A stretch of 64,000 nt of DNA from Pandoraea horticolens (GCF_902459555.1 NZ_CABPSM010000003.1:310001-374000); one strand, 5' to 3'; positions 26,379-33,420 are shown, numbered from the stretch's first letter. The notes: generated from the letters alone by a model not told the origin. Program-made: numbers and translations.

Positions 26379-27079
26379 TGCCCGCTGGAATCGACTTGAG
26401 GCTCTAGGAGTGCTCTGCGTCCTGCCGCGTCCGGTCGCGAGTGGCCGCCGCCCGCTTGGCGCACGTTCAACGTCTCCGGCAAACGTTTGTACTTGCGCAT
26501 GCTCCGCTCGGTTACGCGAACCGCCGTGAGTAGGCAGGACTTCTCGATGTCAAACAGCCCGTTCGAGCATCCGCCACCGAGGTATGTCAGCGAGCCCGCG
26601 ATTTCGTCGGCCGTCCACGGGTTCGGGATTGCCGGGCTGCTTGATCCCACGACCTTGCAAAGCTCGGCGCGTCGGGTCTGGTACTTCGCAACAAACTCGT
26701 GGCGCTCAGGTGTGGTCAATGAGGGCCATGCGTCCTGTGCGTCCCGGATCATCTGACCCAGTTCGTGTTCCAAACGCTTCCGTTCAACGGCACTTGATGA
26801 TGCAGGCTCCGGCACGCGCTCCTCGCAGGCGCGACATACCATGCTGCTACTTGCATCGTCGTAGTACACGGCCCCGAATTCCCTATCGCGCCTGTGCGAC
26901 TTGTCTACGGTCATCCTCCATCTGCGCTCGAACTGGCCCACGGTGCGGAAGCAGTCCGCGCACCTATCGTCCTGCCGCTCCCGGATACGCTCCTGAGCGT
27001 CCCTTTCGCGGTCGTGCTGAGTTGGCTTGCCGGGGAACTCTCGACCGTCCACGCCTCGGATGTAGTTCTTTGCTCGCAT
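26375..27079 (-). CDS. Zn-finger protein, HNH/endonuclease VII-like
   Basis: A 234-residue protein. Residues about 35-85 contain CADCFRTVGQF, then TVDKSHRRDREFGAVYYDD and MVCRACEERV. This order of two CxxC pairs around a His-containing strand recalls HNH/recombination endonuclease VII folds, but the usual catalytic histidines are only partly present. I chose the third of three nearby ATGs because GGGAG lies 7 nt before it. It is coupled by ATGA to the Zn-ribbon gene downstream and follows a 65-codon gene by 2 bp. Confidence 0.6.
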   Translation of the reverse strand: MRAKNYIRGVDGREFPGKPTQHDRERDAQERIRERQDDRCADCFRTVGQFERRWRMTVDKSHRRDREFGAVYYDDASSSMVCRACEERVPEPASSSAVERKRLEHELGQMIRDAQDAWPSLTTPERHEFVAKYQTRRAELCKVVGSSSPAIPNPWTADEIAGSLTYLGGGCSNGLFDIEKSCLLTAVRVTERSMRKYKRLPETLNVRQAGGGHSRPDAAGRRALLEPQVDSSGQ

Positions 27080-27081
27080 GG

Positions 27082-27279
27082 TCATTCTCCCGTGTGGCAT
27101 TGTGCGCCCGGCTTACGGCCGGGTTTGGCTCGGGATGCCCAAGTCGGCAGGCTTCCGGTTAGCACTTCTACAGCCCGGCGGTAGGCGGCCAGTGCCGTCG
27201 GGCTAGTGCGGCGAAGGCCATGTGCGTACGCTGCCTCTTTTGCATTTTCTTCGAGGGGGTGTAGTGGTTGCTTCAACAT
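27082..27279 (-). CDS. Small hypothetical protein, first gene of the phage-like operon
   Basis: A 65-residue basic protein starting MLKQPLHPLEENAKEAAYAHGLRR. TGGAGA lies 9 nt before the ATG; an upstream TTG is less likely. No known domain is seen. Its stop is 2 bp from the next start, so it opens the leftward operon running to the giant gene. The ~170 bp upstream hold short dyads but no promoter I can call firmly. Confidence 0.55.
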   Translation of the reverse strand: MLKQPLHPLEENAKEAAYAHGLRRTSPTALAAYRRAVEVLTGSLPTWASRAKPGRKPGAQCHTGE

Positions 27280-27451
27280 GCTTAGAGTCTCCAAAGTTGA
27301 ATTCGGACCAGTTAGTCCTTTTAGGTGACCAAATTGCCATGTCTCTGATTCACGTCAGATTGCAAGCGGTGAATTCGAGCATGGGTTATCTGTCTTTCTA
27401 GGGCGCCGAATTAGGAGACGGGGTAATTCTCCAAGCCGCATGTCCGAAATG

Positions 27452-27483
27452 AAAAAGGCCAGCCCGATTGCTCGGCGCTGGCC
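27452..27483 (-). terminator. Intrinsic terminator of the serine recombinase gene
   Basis: On the minus strand GGCCAGC pairs with GCTGGCC around an inner CCGA/TCGG stem, followed by TTTTT. It sits 28 bp after the recombinase stop. Confidence 0.85.
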
Positions 27484-27511
27484 CTGACTGACGGCGAGGG
27501 GACTGGCTGTG

Positions 27512-28087
27512 CTATGCGGCTTGCGCGGCCTTGAGGATGGTGGGGTGGGAGACGCCGTACTCGGCGGCGAGTCCCCGAGCGGTTGCCCCGGCGGCGATCC
27601 GCGCCCGCACTTCGGCCTTCTGTTCGTCGGTGAGCGAGGCCCGCCGTCCGAGCTTCTTGCCCTCGGCCTTCGCCCGCGCCAGCCCGGCGTGCGTTCGTTC
27701 GATCAACAGGTCACGCTCGAACTGCGCCACGGCGGCGAGCACAGTCATGTGCAGCTTGCCGGAGGCGCTTGTCAGGTCAACGCCCTTCAAAGCTAGGCAA
27801 TGCACATGCACCTTAGCCGCTGCCAGCGACTCCACGGTTGCCAACACGTCGGCGGTGTTCCGGCCCAGCCGGTCTAGCTTCGTAACAACGAGCGTGTCGC
27901 CCTCATCCAGCTTTTCGAGCAACTTAGCGAAGCCGGGCCGCTCTGTTCCGGGGACGCTGCCGGAGATAGTTTCGGTGATGGTGTGCCGGGGCAGGATAGT
28001 GAAGCCTGCTGCCTGTACTTCGAGCAACTGGTTATCGGTAGTCTGTTCGGCGGTGGAAACCCGCGCATACAAGAACGTGCGGCTCAT
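27512..28087 (-). CDS. Serine recombinase (resolvase/invertase family)
   Basis: A 191-residue small serine recombinase. The nucleophilic serine is Ser10 in FLYARVSTAEQ, conserved arginines lie in VTKLDRLGRNTADVL and FERDLLIERTHAGL, and a C-terminal Hin-type helix-turn-helix (ARGLAAEYGVSHPTILKAA) binds DNA. Length and order match Tn3-resolvase/DNA invertase proteins. The start MSRTFLYARVS has CCGGAGG upstream. Inside an element that already has three tyrosine recombinases it may resolve multimers or invert a segment; no clear crossover site pair was found by eye. Confidence 0.92.
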   Translation of the reverse strand: MSRTFLYARVSTAEQTTDNQLLEVQAAGFTILPRHTITETISGSVPGTERPGFAKLLEKLDEGDTLVVTKLDRLGRNTADVLATVESLAAAKVHVHCLALKGVDLTSASGKLHMTVLAAVAQFERDLLIERTHAGLARAKAEGKKLGRRASLTDEQKAEVRARIAAGATARGLAAEYGVSHPTILKAAQAA

Positions 28088-28191
28088 GGCAATGCGCCTC
28101 CGGTAATCAATGGTGGAAATCATTGTATGTGGTAATCAATTTGCCATCAAGGATTTCTTTACCGGATTGCGGGTGCGCTTCGGAATGGAAA

Positions 28192-28689
28192 GAAACCGGA
28201 CGATTGATTAACGACGCATGAGCATGGAGCGATGCGCGGGGAAGCCCGGCCGATAGAGACGACCCAGCAAACCGGCCAGCAGCCGGGAACGGTGGGGATT
28301 CGAGGGGGAGGCGACCTACGCTGTGTACAGGCGATCAGTGGTCAGCAGATGGATACCGGCAGGCAACCGGCATCGCCAGAAACCGGACGGTTATTCGGCC
28401 GACCCTGGCACGGGGGAAACCGGCTCGGCGGCGACGGCGCAATCCCCGCAGAAAATCGTACCAAAATTTGGCCGGAGGGACGCCGGACGATGAACAGTGC
28501 CCTTCAAGCTGTTTGAACGTGCACCCTTTTGGGGCGGATACATGATATAGTGCTCGTAGGTCAATCAACCACTAGATGTTGTGGTTGTTGATCTTCCGCA
28601 GCTTCAGCGGATGGGAACCCGCACCAATGCGCGAACATCGGCGCGGGTTGGTAGCTAAGCCCATACGGACCGAGCTAGTAGGAAACCGG
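28192..28689 (+). repeat. Dispersed GAAACCGG repeats (iteron-like)
   Basis: GAAACCGG occurs at 28192-28199, 28379-28386, 28416-28423 and 28682-28689. CAAACCGG is at 28268-28275, and looser copies (CAACCGG, TACCGG) lie between. All are in the same orientation within about 500 bp, mostly in a stretch without a convincing gene (28088-28540). They could bind a regulator or a replication protein; spacing is irregular, so this is not a classic iteron array. Confidence 0.4.
28543..28551 (+). promoter_or_regulatory. Extended -10 promoter of the small-protein cassette
   Basis: TGATATAGT matches an extended -10 element (TGnTATAAT). No good -35 lies at 17 nt. An imperfect inverted repeat (TCAACCAC/GTGGTTGTTGA region, about 28560-28593) follows in the leader. 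Confidence 0.45.
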
Positions 28690-28773
28690 ATAGTAACGGC
28701 GAGGCGAGGTAATTCCAAGCGTCGTTACACTTCGGTCTGGCGGGACGGTCGGCTTGGCATTTCTTATTTTTAG
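28627..28773 (+). CDS. Small basic protein, uncertain
   Basis: A possible 48-residue product, MREHRRGLVAKPIRTELVGN onward, rich in Arg and ending WRDGRLGISYF. The ribosome-binding site is poor and an inverted repeat (AACCCGC/GCGGGTT) spans the start. A longer form from 28576 is possible. It is listed because it sits between a plausible promoter and a better-supported small gene 11 bp downstream; it could equally be untranslated leader. Confidence 0.3.
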   Translation: MREHRRGLVAKPIRTELVGNRIVTARRGNSKRRYTSVWRDGRLGISYF

Positions 28774-28784
28774 GAAATACTGTT

Positions 28785-28931
28785 ATGGCCTCGAACAAAG
28801 CGCCGACCAAAGTCGTAAACCGTAGCTCCGTAAGCGGGCAATTTGTCACCGACAAGTACGCCCAAAAGCACCCTAGCACAACCGAACGGCAGCACGTCCG
28901 CACTCCGCCGCCGACGAAACCGAAGCGATAA
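28785..28931 (+). CDS. Small conserved-type protein (RSxxSGxFVTxxYAxxHPxTT)
   Basis: A 48-residue product, MASNKAPTKVVNRSSVSGQF then VTDKYAQKHPSTTERQHV and a Pro/Lys-rich tail. The pattern R-S-x-x-(S/T)-G-x-F-V-T-x-x-Y-A-x-x-H-P-x-T-T resembles a widespread family of short proteins seen in proteobacterial plasmids, phages and toxin-antitoxin neighbourhoods, with no firmly known function. TAGGAAA lies 8 nt before the ATG. It is followed by a GAGGCCGC/GCGGCCTC hairpin (28941-28960) and then by two further small genes in the same direction. Confidence 0.65.
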   Translation: MASNKAPTKVVNRSSVSGQFVTDKYAQKHPSTTERQHVRTPPPTKPKR

Positions 28932-29048
28932 TTGATCTTCGAGGCCGCATCCGCGGCCTCCTCCCTAGTGTCTCGCCCAGCCCCACTACGGCACTCGAAA
29001 TAGCAGTCGACCGAATCAAGCACACCTAAACCTGTTGAGGTTCACCAC

Positions 29049-29228
29049 ATGGCTATCAAGAAACCACTCCCCGGACTGCCGATCACATCAGTACAACGCG
29101 TTTTGAAGACACCGACACTTGAAGTGCGCGGAGGCGTCATCGGGCAAACGATGCAGCCAATCACTCGGGGCAGTGGATCGCAAGGCGGCGGTAGTGGCGG
29201 CTCTGACAAAGGGGGGAGTTCGAAGTAG
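29049..29228 (+). CDS. Small Gly/Ser-tailed protein sharing a motif with its neighbour
   Basis: A 59-residue product starting MAIKKPLPGLPITSVQ. Residues 29-39 are GVIGQTMQPIT, and the rest is a flexible Gly/Ser tail (GSGSQGGGSGGS). The same motif occurs twice in the tail of the next gene's membrane protein (GVTGMAMQRIT, GITGSAMQPVT). That reading-frame conservation is strong support that this short gene is real. A soluble partner or competitor of the membrane protein tail is a possible role. Confidence 0.6.
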   Translation: MAIKKPLPGLPITSVQRVLKTPTLEVRGGVIGQTMQPITRGSGSQGGGSGGSDKGGSSK

Positions 29229-29242
29229 AGGCGAGGCAGCAT

Positions 29243-29911
29243 ATGGAGGGGGCACCTACCATTGACGCGGAGGAAAAAAGGGAACGAACGCGGCTTTATG
29301 AGCGGCATCGTGATGACCTATCGAAGCGGCAGCTATCCAACGCGGAGAACCTCGATAAGACGATTCTGACCTATTCCGGTGCTGGGTTAGCGCTGTCTTT
29401 GGGTTTCCTCAAGGACTTTGTGCCGGTCACGGGGGCGAAAATACCTTGGGCACTATATGGGTCGTGGGGAGGCTTTACCCTCGCAATGGTTCTGGTCGTT
29501 GTTTCGTATATGCTCAGCTTGCACGTGATTGACCGCCAGCTTGACCGTGCACGGAGATACTATCTTGAGGGCGATGACGACGCCCTGACTGAGTCAGGAT
29601 GGCAAGACTTTTGCGCCCGACATTTGAACACTTGGATGTCAGCAGCCGCGTTCGTTGTTGCGCTTTCACTGACGACGATTTTTGTATCGGCAAACTTAAG
29701 CGAGGTGAATATGGCAAACTCAAAAGGCGTTCGCGGCATCGCCCAAGATGGCGTAACGGGCATGGCGATGCAGAGAATCACTCCTCAGGCGACTACTGAA
29801 CAGCGAGGTATAACAGGTAGCGCGATGCAGCCCGTAACCTCAGGTTCCAGTTCATCGCCTGCCGCATCGTCGCCCCCTTCAGGAAGTACGACACCAGCAT
29901 CCAAGGGCTAG
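29243..29911 (+). CDS. Three-helix membrane protein with repeated cytoplasmic tail motif
   Basis: A 222-residue protein, unknown family. After a charged N-terminus (EEKRERTRLYERHRDDLSKRQ) come three hydrophobic helices (about residues 42-62, 72-98, 131-150). The C-terminal tail holds two copies of G-(V/I)-T-G-x-A-M-Q-x-(I/V)-T at 170-180 and 189-199, then a low-complexity Ser/Pro tail. GAGG precedes the ATG, 14 bp after the stop of the 59-codon gene that carries the same motif. A membrane effector plus small-protein cassette at the end of an integrative element suggests a defence or exclusion module, which is inference. Confidence 0.65.
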   Translation: MEGAPTIDAEEKRERTRLYERHRDDLSKRQLSNAENLDKTILTYSGAGLALSLGFLKDFVPVTGAKIPWALYGSWGGFTLAMVLVVVSYMLSLHVIDRQLDRARRYYLEGDDDALTESGWQDFCARHLNTWMSAAAFVVALSLTTIFVSANLSEVNMANSKGVRGIAQDGVTGMAMQRITPQATTEQRGITGSAMQPVTSGSSSSPAASSPPSGSTTPASKG

Positions 29912-30069
29912 CCGGCGGCGCGTATCGACCACTCCTCCTGCCTGAAGTCGGGAATGCCAGCGCCCGTGGCCGCATTCAGCATGCCGCTCCCACTTACCCG
30001 AGCTTGCGGGGCAGTCGGCTTCTGTGGGGAGCGATCTCTCACAAAATGGCGGCAACGTTTGACCCACCA

Positions 30070-30804
30070 CTACTTTTGATGGGCTATGCAGAGGGATAGA
30101 AACGCAGCGATGCATAGCCGGTCAAGGAAGTAGGCCGTACTGCCTCCAGTCGTGCTGCCCCGAAGCAGCATGCCGGCGAACGTGGGGCGGCTAATTGTGG
30201 CGTCGAGGTGCGTGACCTGAAAGACCGGTGCCCCACTGAAGCCATCAAGGCTACCTATCTCGTCAGATCGGTTCACGTTTATCTCATGGATTCCAATGCG
30301 TGAAGTCTCCCCGATATATCGCGAGTCAGCCAGCACCGCCGCAGTTTCGAAGTGCTTTCGCTCATAGTCCACATCGCGCCGGTCATTCGGCCAACCGTGG
30401 AAACCGTAGTTGTCGCCAGCGTCGTACGGCAGCAACGGCTCATTCGGGCCGAGCTTGTACGGTTGGTACTCACCGAATAGTTCGGCCTCCAAGCGCGGCA
30501 TATCTACTTCCATCGCAATGATGTCAAACCGCTCGTCGTCATCGGCGGCGGGCGCACTCGGCGGGCGAAAATGGAATCGGCGCACCGGGAGCATCTGGCT
30601 TGAGTCCGGCCGATATTGCAGCCTCATACGCCCGACCTCGTAACCTGCGAGGACGTGGCGTGCCGTGATTCCATAGACAGTTCCTGCGATATCAACCAGA
30701 AAGGCGCTGCCTCGTATGGACAAGGGGAAGTCGGCGTCATCATTCAAGAGAACCACGGGGCGGCTGCACTTGAACACGCTGACTAGGGGGACAGGCTTGT
30801 ACAT
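30070..30804 (-). CDS. Trypsin-like serine protease domain protein
   Basis: A soluble S1-type (trypsin/DegP-fold) peptidase of 244 residues from the chosen start. The triad is visible: His in YGITARHVL, Asp in RFDIIAMEVD, and Ser in GSLDGFSGAPVF. There is no signal peptide, so it would act in the cytoplasm. I use the ATG at 30804 (MYKPVPLVS); the ATG at 30885 would leave only 24 bp to the divergent gene, too little for two promoters. Cytoplasmic trypsin-like proteases next to nucleotide-acting enzymes are a known theme in phage defence loci; partnership with the divergent gene is inferred. Confidence 0.75.
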   Translation of the reverse strand: MYKPVPLVSVFKCSRPVVLLNDDADFPLSIRGSAFLVDIAGTVYGITARHVLAGYEVGRMRLQYRPDSSQMLPVRRFHFRPPSAPAADDDERFDIIAMEVDMPRLEAELFGEYQPYKLGPNEPLLPYDAGDNYGFHGWPNDRRDVDYERKHFETAAVLADSRYIGETSRIGIHEINVNRSDEIGSLDGFSGAPVFQVTHLDATISRPTFAGMLLRGSTTGGSTAYFLDRLCIAAFLSLCIAHQK

Positions 30805-30909
30805 GCTTGCACACGCTCGCGAGAAAATGAACAGCGCAAAATTCGGCTCAAGGCGCAATTCCTTCGAGGGTAGAATCGTCCGCATCTACACACGCTACGG
30901 GGGCACAGT

Positions 30910-31737
30910 ATGATCGATAAAACTGAGGTGAAGCCATCACATTGCGGCCTTGTAATGCCGATCTCCAACACTGACCCCTACCCGAACGGGCACTGGGCAG
31001 ACGTTAAAGCGATAATTACGCAAGCGGTACAGCAAATTGCGGACTACGAACCGTTTACTGTCGATCTTGTGAGCAGTTCCGATTCCGGCGGAGTGATTCA
31101 GAAGCAGATCCTGCACCAACTGTATTCTTCAGATATCGTCATATGCGACGTTAGCTCAAAGAATCCGAACGTTATGCTTGAATTAGGTATTCGGCTCGCG
31201 TTCGATAAACCCGTCGTGCTAATTTAGGATGATCGCACACCGTTCATCTTCGACACTGGGCCTCTGTTGCACCTCCAATATCCAGCCGACCTGCGTCACA
31301 ACGCCATTGAGGCATTCAAGAAGGAACTAGGGGCCAAGGTTAAGGCGCTTCACCAGAAGTCGAGAGCCGGGGGCGACCACCTGTCTTATCTCCAGAGCTT
31401 CGGTCCGTTCCAAGTCGCCAAGATTCGCACTGAAGAAGTCTCGCCTGATGTTCTGGTGATGGGGATGCTGAGGGATATTCAAACTGAGCTAAGTTGGATT
31501 CGCAACTACCAATCAATGTCGCCTTCTGTGCATACAACATCCAACGGCCTTCTTGCGGAGATAGTCGCCCGTGGCGGCATGCCCGACAGCAGTGCAAGCG
31601 AGCAGGGGGCATCGTCTCAACAGATGCTAAGTACTGCTGGCATCCAAGCCTCGCGTAGCGAGGCTATGCAGAAAGCGATCGATTTGGCGGCTCGTCTGAA
31701 AAACGCGTCAAAGAACCATGGGAGTAATCGTGAATAG
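30910..31737 (+). pseudogene. Nucleoside 2-deoxyribosyltransferase/TIR-like protein, interrupted by in-frame TAG
   Basis: One continuous 275-codon frame broken only by TAG at 31225-31227. Upstream: CGLVMPISNTDPY, SSDSGGVIQKQIL, IVICDVSSKNPNVMLELGIR and AFDKPVVLI. Downstream, in the same frame: DDRTPFIFDTGPLLHLQYP. The CDVSxxNPNVMxELG core is typical of nucleoside 2-deoxyribosyltransferase-like domains used as NAD- or nucleotide-acting sensors in bacterial defence. The stop falls right after the conserved strand, where the family has a sense codon (often Lys). It is either a recent nonsense mutation, a sequencing error or a suppressed codon. A second in-frame start after the stop (TTG at 31267) would lack the active site. 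Confidence 0.75.
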
Positions 31738-31882
31738 GAGCCGTCTGGCGGCAGGTGCCACTTTACCTGGGCAACGAAGTCCAGTAGCGCTTCGCAGGCG
31801 ATGTTCTCGTCCGCAAAGCGGCTTGGATGCGATCACGCCTTATTCGCACCGGTCGGAATATCGAGGGCGTGACGGCGTGTAC

Positions 31883-31895
31883 GGGGGGGGGGGGG
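31883..31895 (+). repeat. Poly-G tract, 13 G
   Basis: An uninterrupted run of 13 G lies 66 bp before the EVE-HNH nuclease start, inside the 224-bp gap after the interrupted gene. Long G runs mutate by slippage and are classic phase-variation switches when in promoters or frames; they are also error-prone in sequencing. No frame I can defend crosses it. Confidence 0.85.
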
Positions 31896-31961
31896 CGTCG
31901 CTGCTGAACATTGACGAGGATTGGCGCTGCTTTCTCACCCAAATTCATTTCAAGAAATTTC

Positions 31962-32738
31962 ATGGCAACTTACTTGTTCGCATGGAACCCAAATAGGTGG
32001 GAATGGGTGGATCAAGCGGAGGCGATTGTTCGAATCAACAACCATGAGCAATACGACATATATTGGAGTTGCGGACGCAACAGAGGAATCAATGTCGGCG
32101 ATACATTCCTTCTGATGAAGCTTGGGGTCGTCCCTAAGGGGATTGTAGGTTACGGCTATGTAGCTTCTGCGCCATACGAATTGCCGCACTGGAATGCTGA
32201 AAGGGCGAGTCGTGGGGAACTCGCGTTGCGTTGTGACCTGTTCTTCCAAGCGCTTTCAGGTTGGCCGCTCGTGCCACTAGGCTTGTTGCAAGAGAGATTC
32301 CCGAGCTATAGGTGGACTCCGCAGGAGGGCGGCATGTCCGTTCCTGACGCAATTGCCACCGATGTGTTGTCTCTCGTCCACTTCGACGCTGTCCTCAAAA
32401 GGTCAGACGTTGAGCGTTATGTGGAAGGGAGGAGTAGGCGCGTCACGGTAAAAACCTACGAACGAAGTGCTGCTGCACGCCAAGCGTGCATCGCCCATCA
32501 CGGTTTTGACTGCGCAGTATGCGGCTTTTCATTTGCACGGGTATATGGGGCACTTGGCAGAGGGTATGTTGAAGTGCATCACCTAAAACAAATTGCGGAT
32601 CTCGGTGACGACGCCCTTGTTGATCCCGTTAGGGACCTTCGGCCTGTCTGCTCGAATTGTCACCGAATGCTTCACAAACAGCGACCTCCGCTATCGATTG
32701 AAGAGCTACGAACGCAAATGAACGGCACGTCACCCTGA
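31962..32738 (+). CDS. EVE-HNH fusion, candidate modification-dependent (type IV) restriction endonuclease
   Basis: A 258-residue two-domain nuclease. Residues about 1-75 resemble an EVE/PUA-like base-reading domain (YLFAWNPNRWEWVD, IYWSCGRNRGINVGDTFLLMKLG, GIVGYGYVASAPYE). Residues about 175-250 are an HNH nuclease: CAVCGFSF, YVEVHHLKQI, DPVRDLRPVCSNCHRMLH, with both zinc CxxC pairs and the catalytic His. EVE-HNH proteins are known to cut DNA carrying modified cytosines, so this would restrict phage DNA with such bases. The start MATYLFAWNP is preferred over one 51 bp upstream. It is the last gene before attR. Confidence 0.85.
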   Translation: MATYLFAWNPNRWEWVDQAEAIVRINNHEQYDIYWSCGRNRGINVGDTFLLMKLGVVPKGIVGYGYVASAPYELPHWNAERASRGELALRCDLFFQALSGWPLVPLGLLQERFPSYRWTPQEGGMSVPDAIATDVLSLVHFDAVLKRSDVERYVEGRSRRVTVKTYERSAAARQACIAHHGFDCAVCGFSFARVYGALGRGYVEVHHLKQIADLGDDALVDPVRDLRPVCSNCHRMLHKQRPPLSIEELRTQMNGTSP

Positions 32739-32750
32739 TGCCCGCACTAA

Positions 32751-32766
32751 TCACACTCCCATCACA
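32751..32766 (+). repeat. Candidate integrase arm-type site, right
   Basis: TCACACTCCCATCACA matches the left site at 13311-13326 with two differences. The wider 21-bp sequence (32749-32769) recurs with a single mismatch at 17326-17346 inside the element. Confidence 0.45.
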
Positions 32767-32774
32767 CCGCCCGC

Positions 32775-32850
32775 TATAATCCGTTCATACACGCGACTCA
32801 GTTGGATTGAAGGCAAGGGGCTCCCAGCCCCGCTGCCGCCTAAAGCGAGC
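32775..32850 (+). other. Promoter and degenerate tRNA-like 5' half ahead of attR
   Basis: CGCTATAAT (TATAAT at 32775-32780) resembles the tRNA-Arg promoter context at 13059. It is followed by CTCAGTTGGAT (32797-32807), identical to the tRNA D-arm. After that come a hairpin (AGGGGCT/AGCCCCG) and the 3' tRNA half in attR. No intact cloverleaf forms. It may be a relic of an earlier tRNA copy carried by the element, or it could drive a chimeric RNA. Confidence 0.45.
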
Positions 32851-32905
32851 GCCTTCTAAGCCGACGGTCGGGGGTTCGAATCCCTCTGGGCAGGCCAGTA
32901 AAATC
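32851..32905 (+). repeat. attR, 55-bp attachment repeat
   Basis: Exact copy of 13214-13268, containing the anticodon arm, T-arm and 3' end of tRNA-Arg(TCT). It is the original host 3' end displaced by integration. The following ~515 bp (32906-33420) contain no gene that I can support. Confidence 0.95.
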
Positions 32906-33420
32906 AATGGTCTCGTTGATTATCAACGCGCTGTGGAATCTAAGGTACTTCTTTCGTGTAGGCGCTGTGTAGGTTTTTTCCGTCAACACAAATCAATCGA
33001 CCTCAATTTGGCACGCGCGTCGGATCTGAATGTGCACAAGGGCAAGCCGACATCCACTTCAGATTGTGTGACGTTCGATAGTGGCAAAATTCGCAGCGTC
33101 CTGTCGACATATCCGTTATCCCCGAGATTCGCTGTTTAAATTGGTATCCGAATAAAGCGAGTCGGATCGAAGATGTTCGAGTATTCTCGAAATTGACGGC
33201 TCGTGGGGTAGGTCGAGAAACGTTGTCTGTCTCAGGGGAGGGTGACCTGTCCGTGAAATTTCGTGCCAATCAAATCTAGAGATAATGGCTCCTCAGCTCA
33301 GACGAGGAGTGAAGAAGAGCCGCCTCAGACGGCCAGCGACTGCGAGTGCTTGGGCGGTGACAAAGCGGGCTGGCGAAGATCAAGTCTGCCGGCACGCGCT
33401 ATCAGCTGGTCGGCGACCTG

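Larger units (their letters stand above)
13214..32905. mobile_element. 19.7-kb integrative element in tRNA-Arg(TCT)
   Basis: Bounded by identical 55-bp att repeats. It holds three tandem tyrosine recombinases next to attL, phage-type genes (KilA-N, giant ejection-like protein, Zn-ribbon/HNH-like proteins), a serine recombinase, a small-protein cassette, a protease/deoxyribosyltransferase-like pair and an EVE-HNH nuclease next to attR. No terminase, portal, capsid, tail, primase or conjugation gene was found. Several genes are visibly less GC-rich than the flanking core genes. It is best described as a satellite-like or reduced phage element with defence cargo; self-transfer is not evident. 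Confidence 0.92.

Noticed and set aside
28513-28551. TTGAAC at 28513 as the -35 partner of TATAGT
   Set aside because: The spacer would be 27 nt; the extended -10 alone is a better explanation.
29793-30115. Small minus-strand frames between the membrane protein and the protease
   Set aside because: Overlap the 3' end of the membrane gene, no ribosome site, and shadow-like composition.
31718-31996. 92-codon frame crossing the 13-G tract
   Set aside because: Reading through the G run gives poly-Gly, flanking composition is poor, and it overlaps the nuclease start. Tract length could also change its frame.
32807-33139. 110-codon frame spanning attR
   Set aside because: It translates tRNA sequence and has no domain; chance frame.
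33003-33269. 88-codon minus-strand frame after attR
   Set aside because: No motif, no ribosome-binding site and no conserved context; treated as non-coding.
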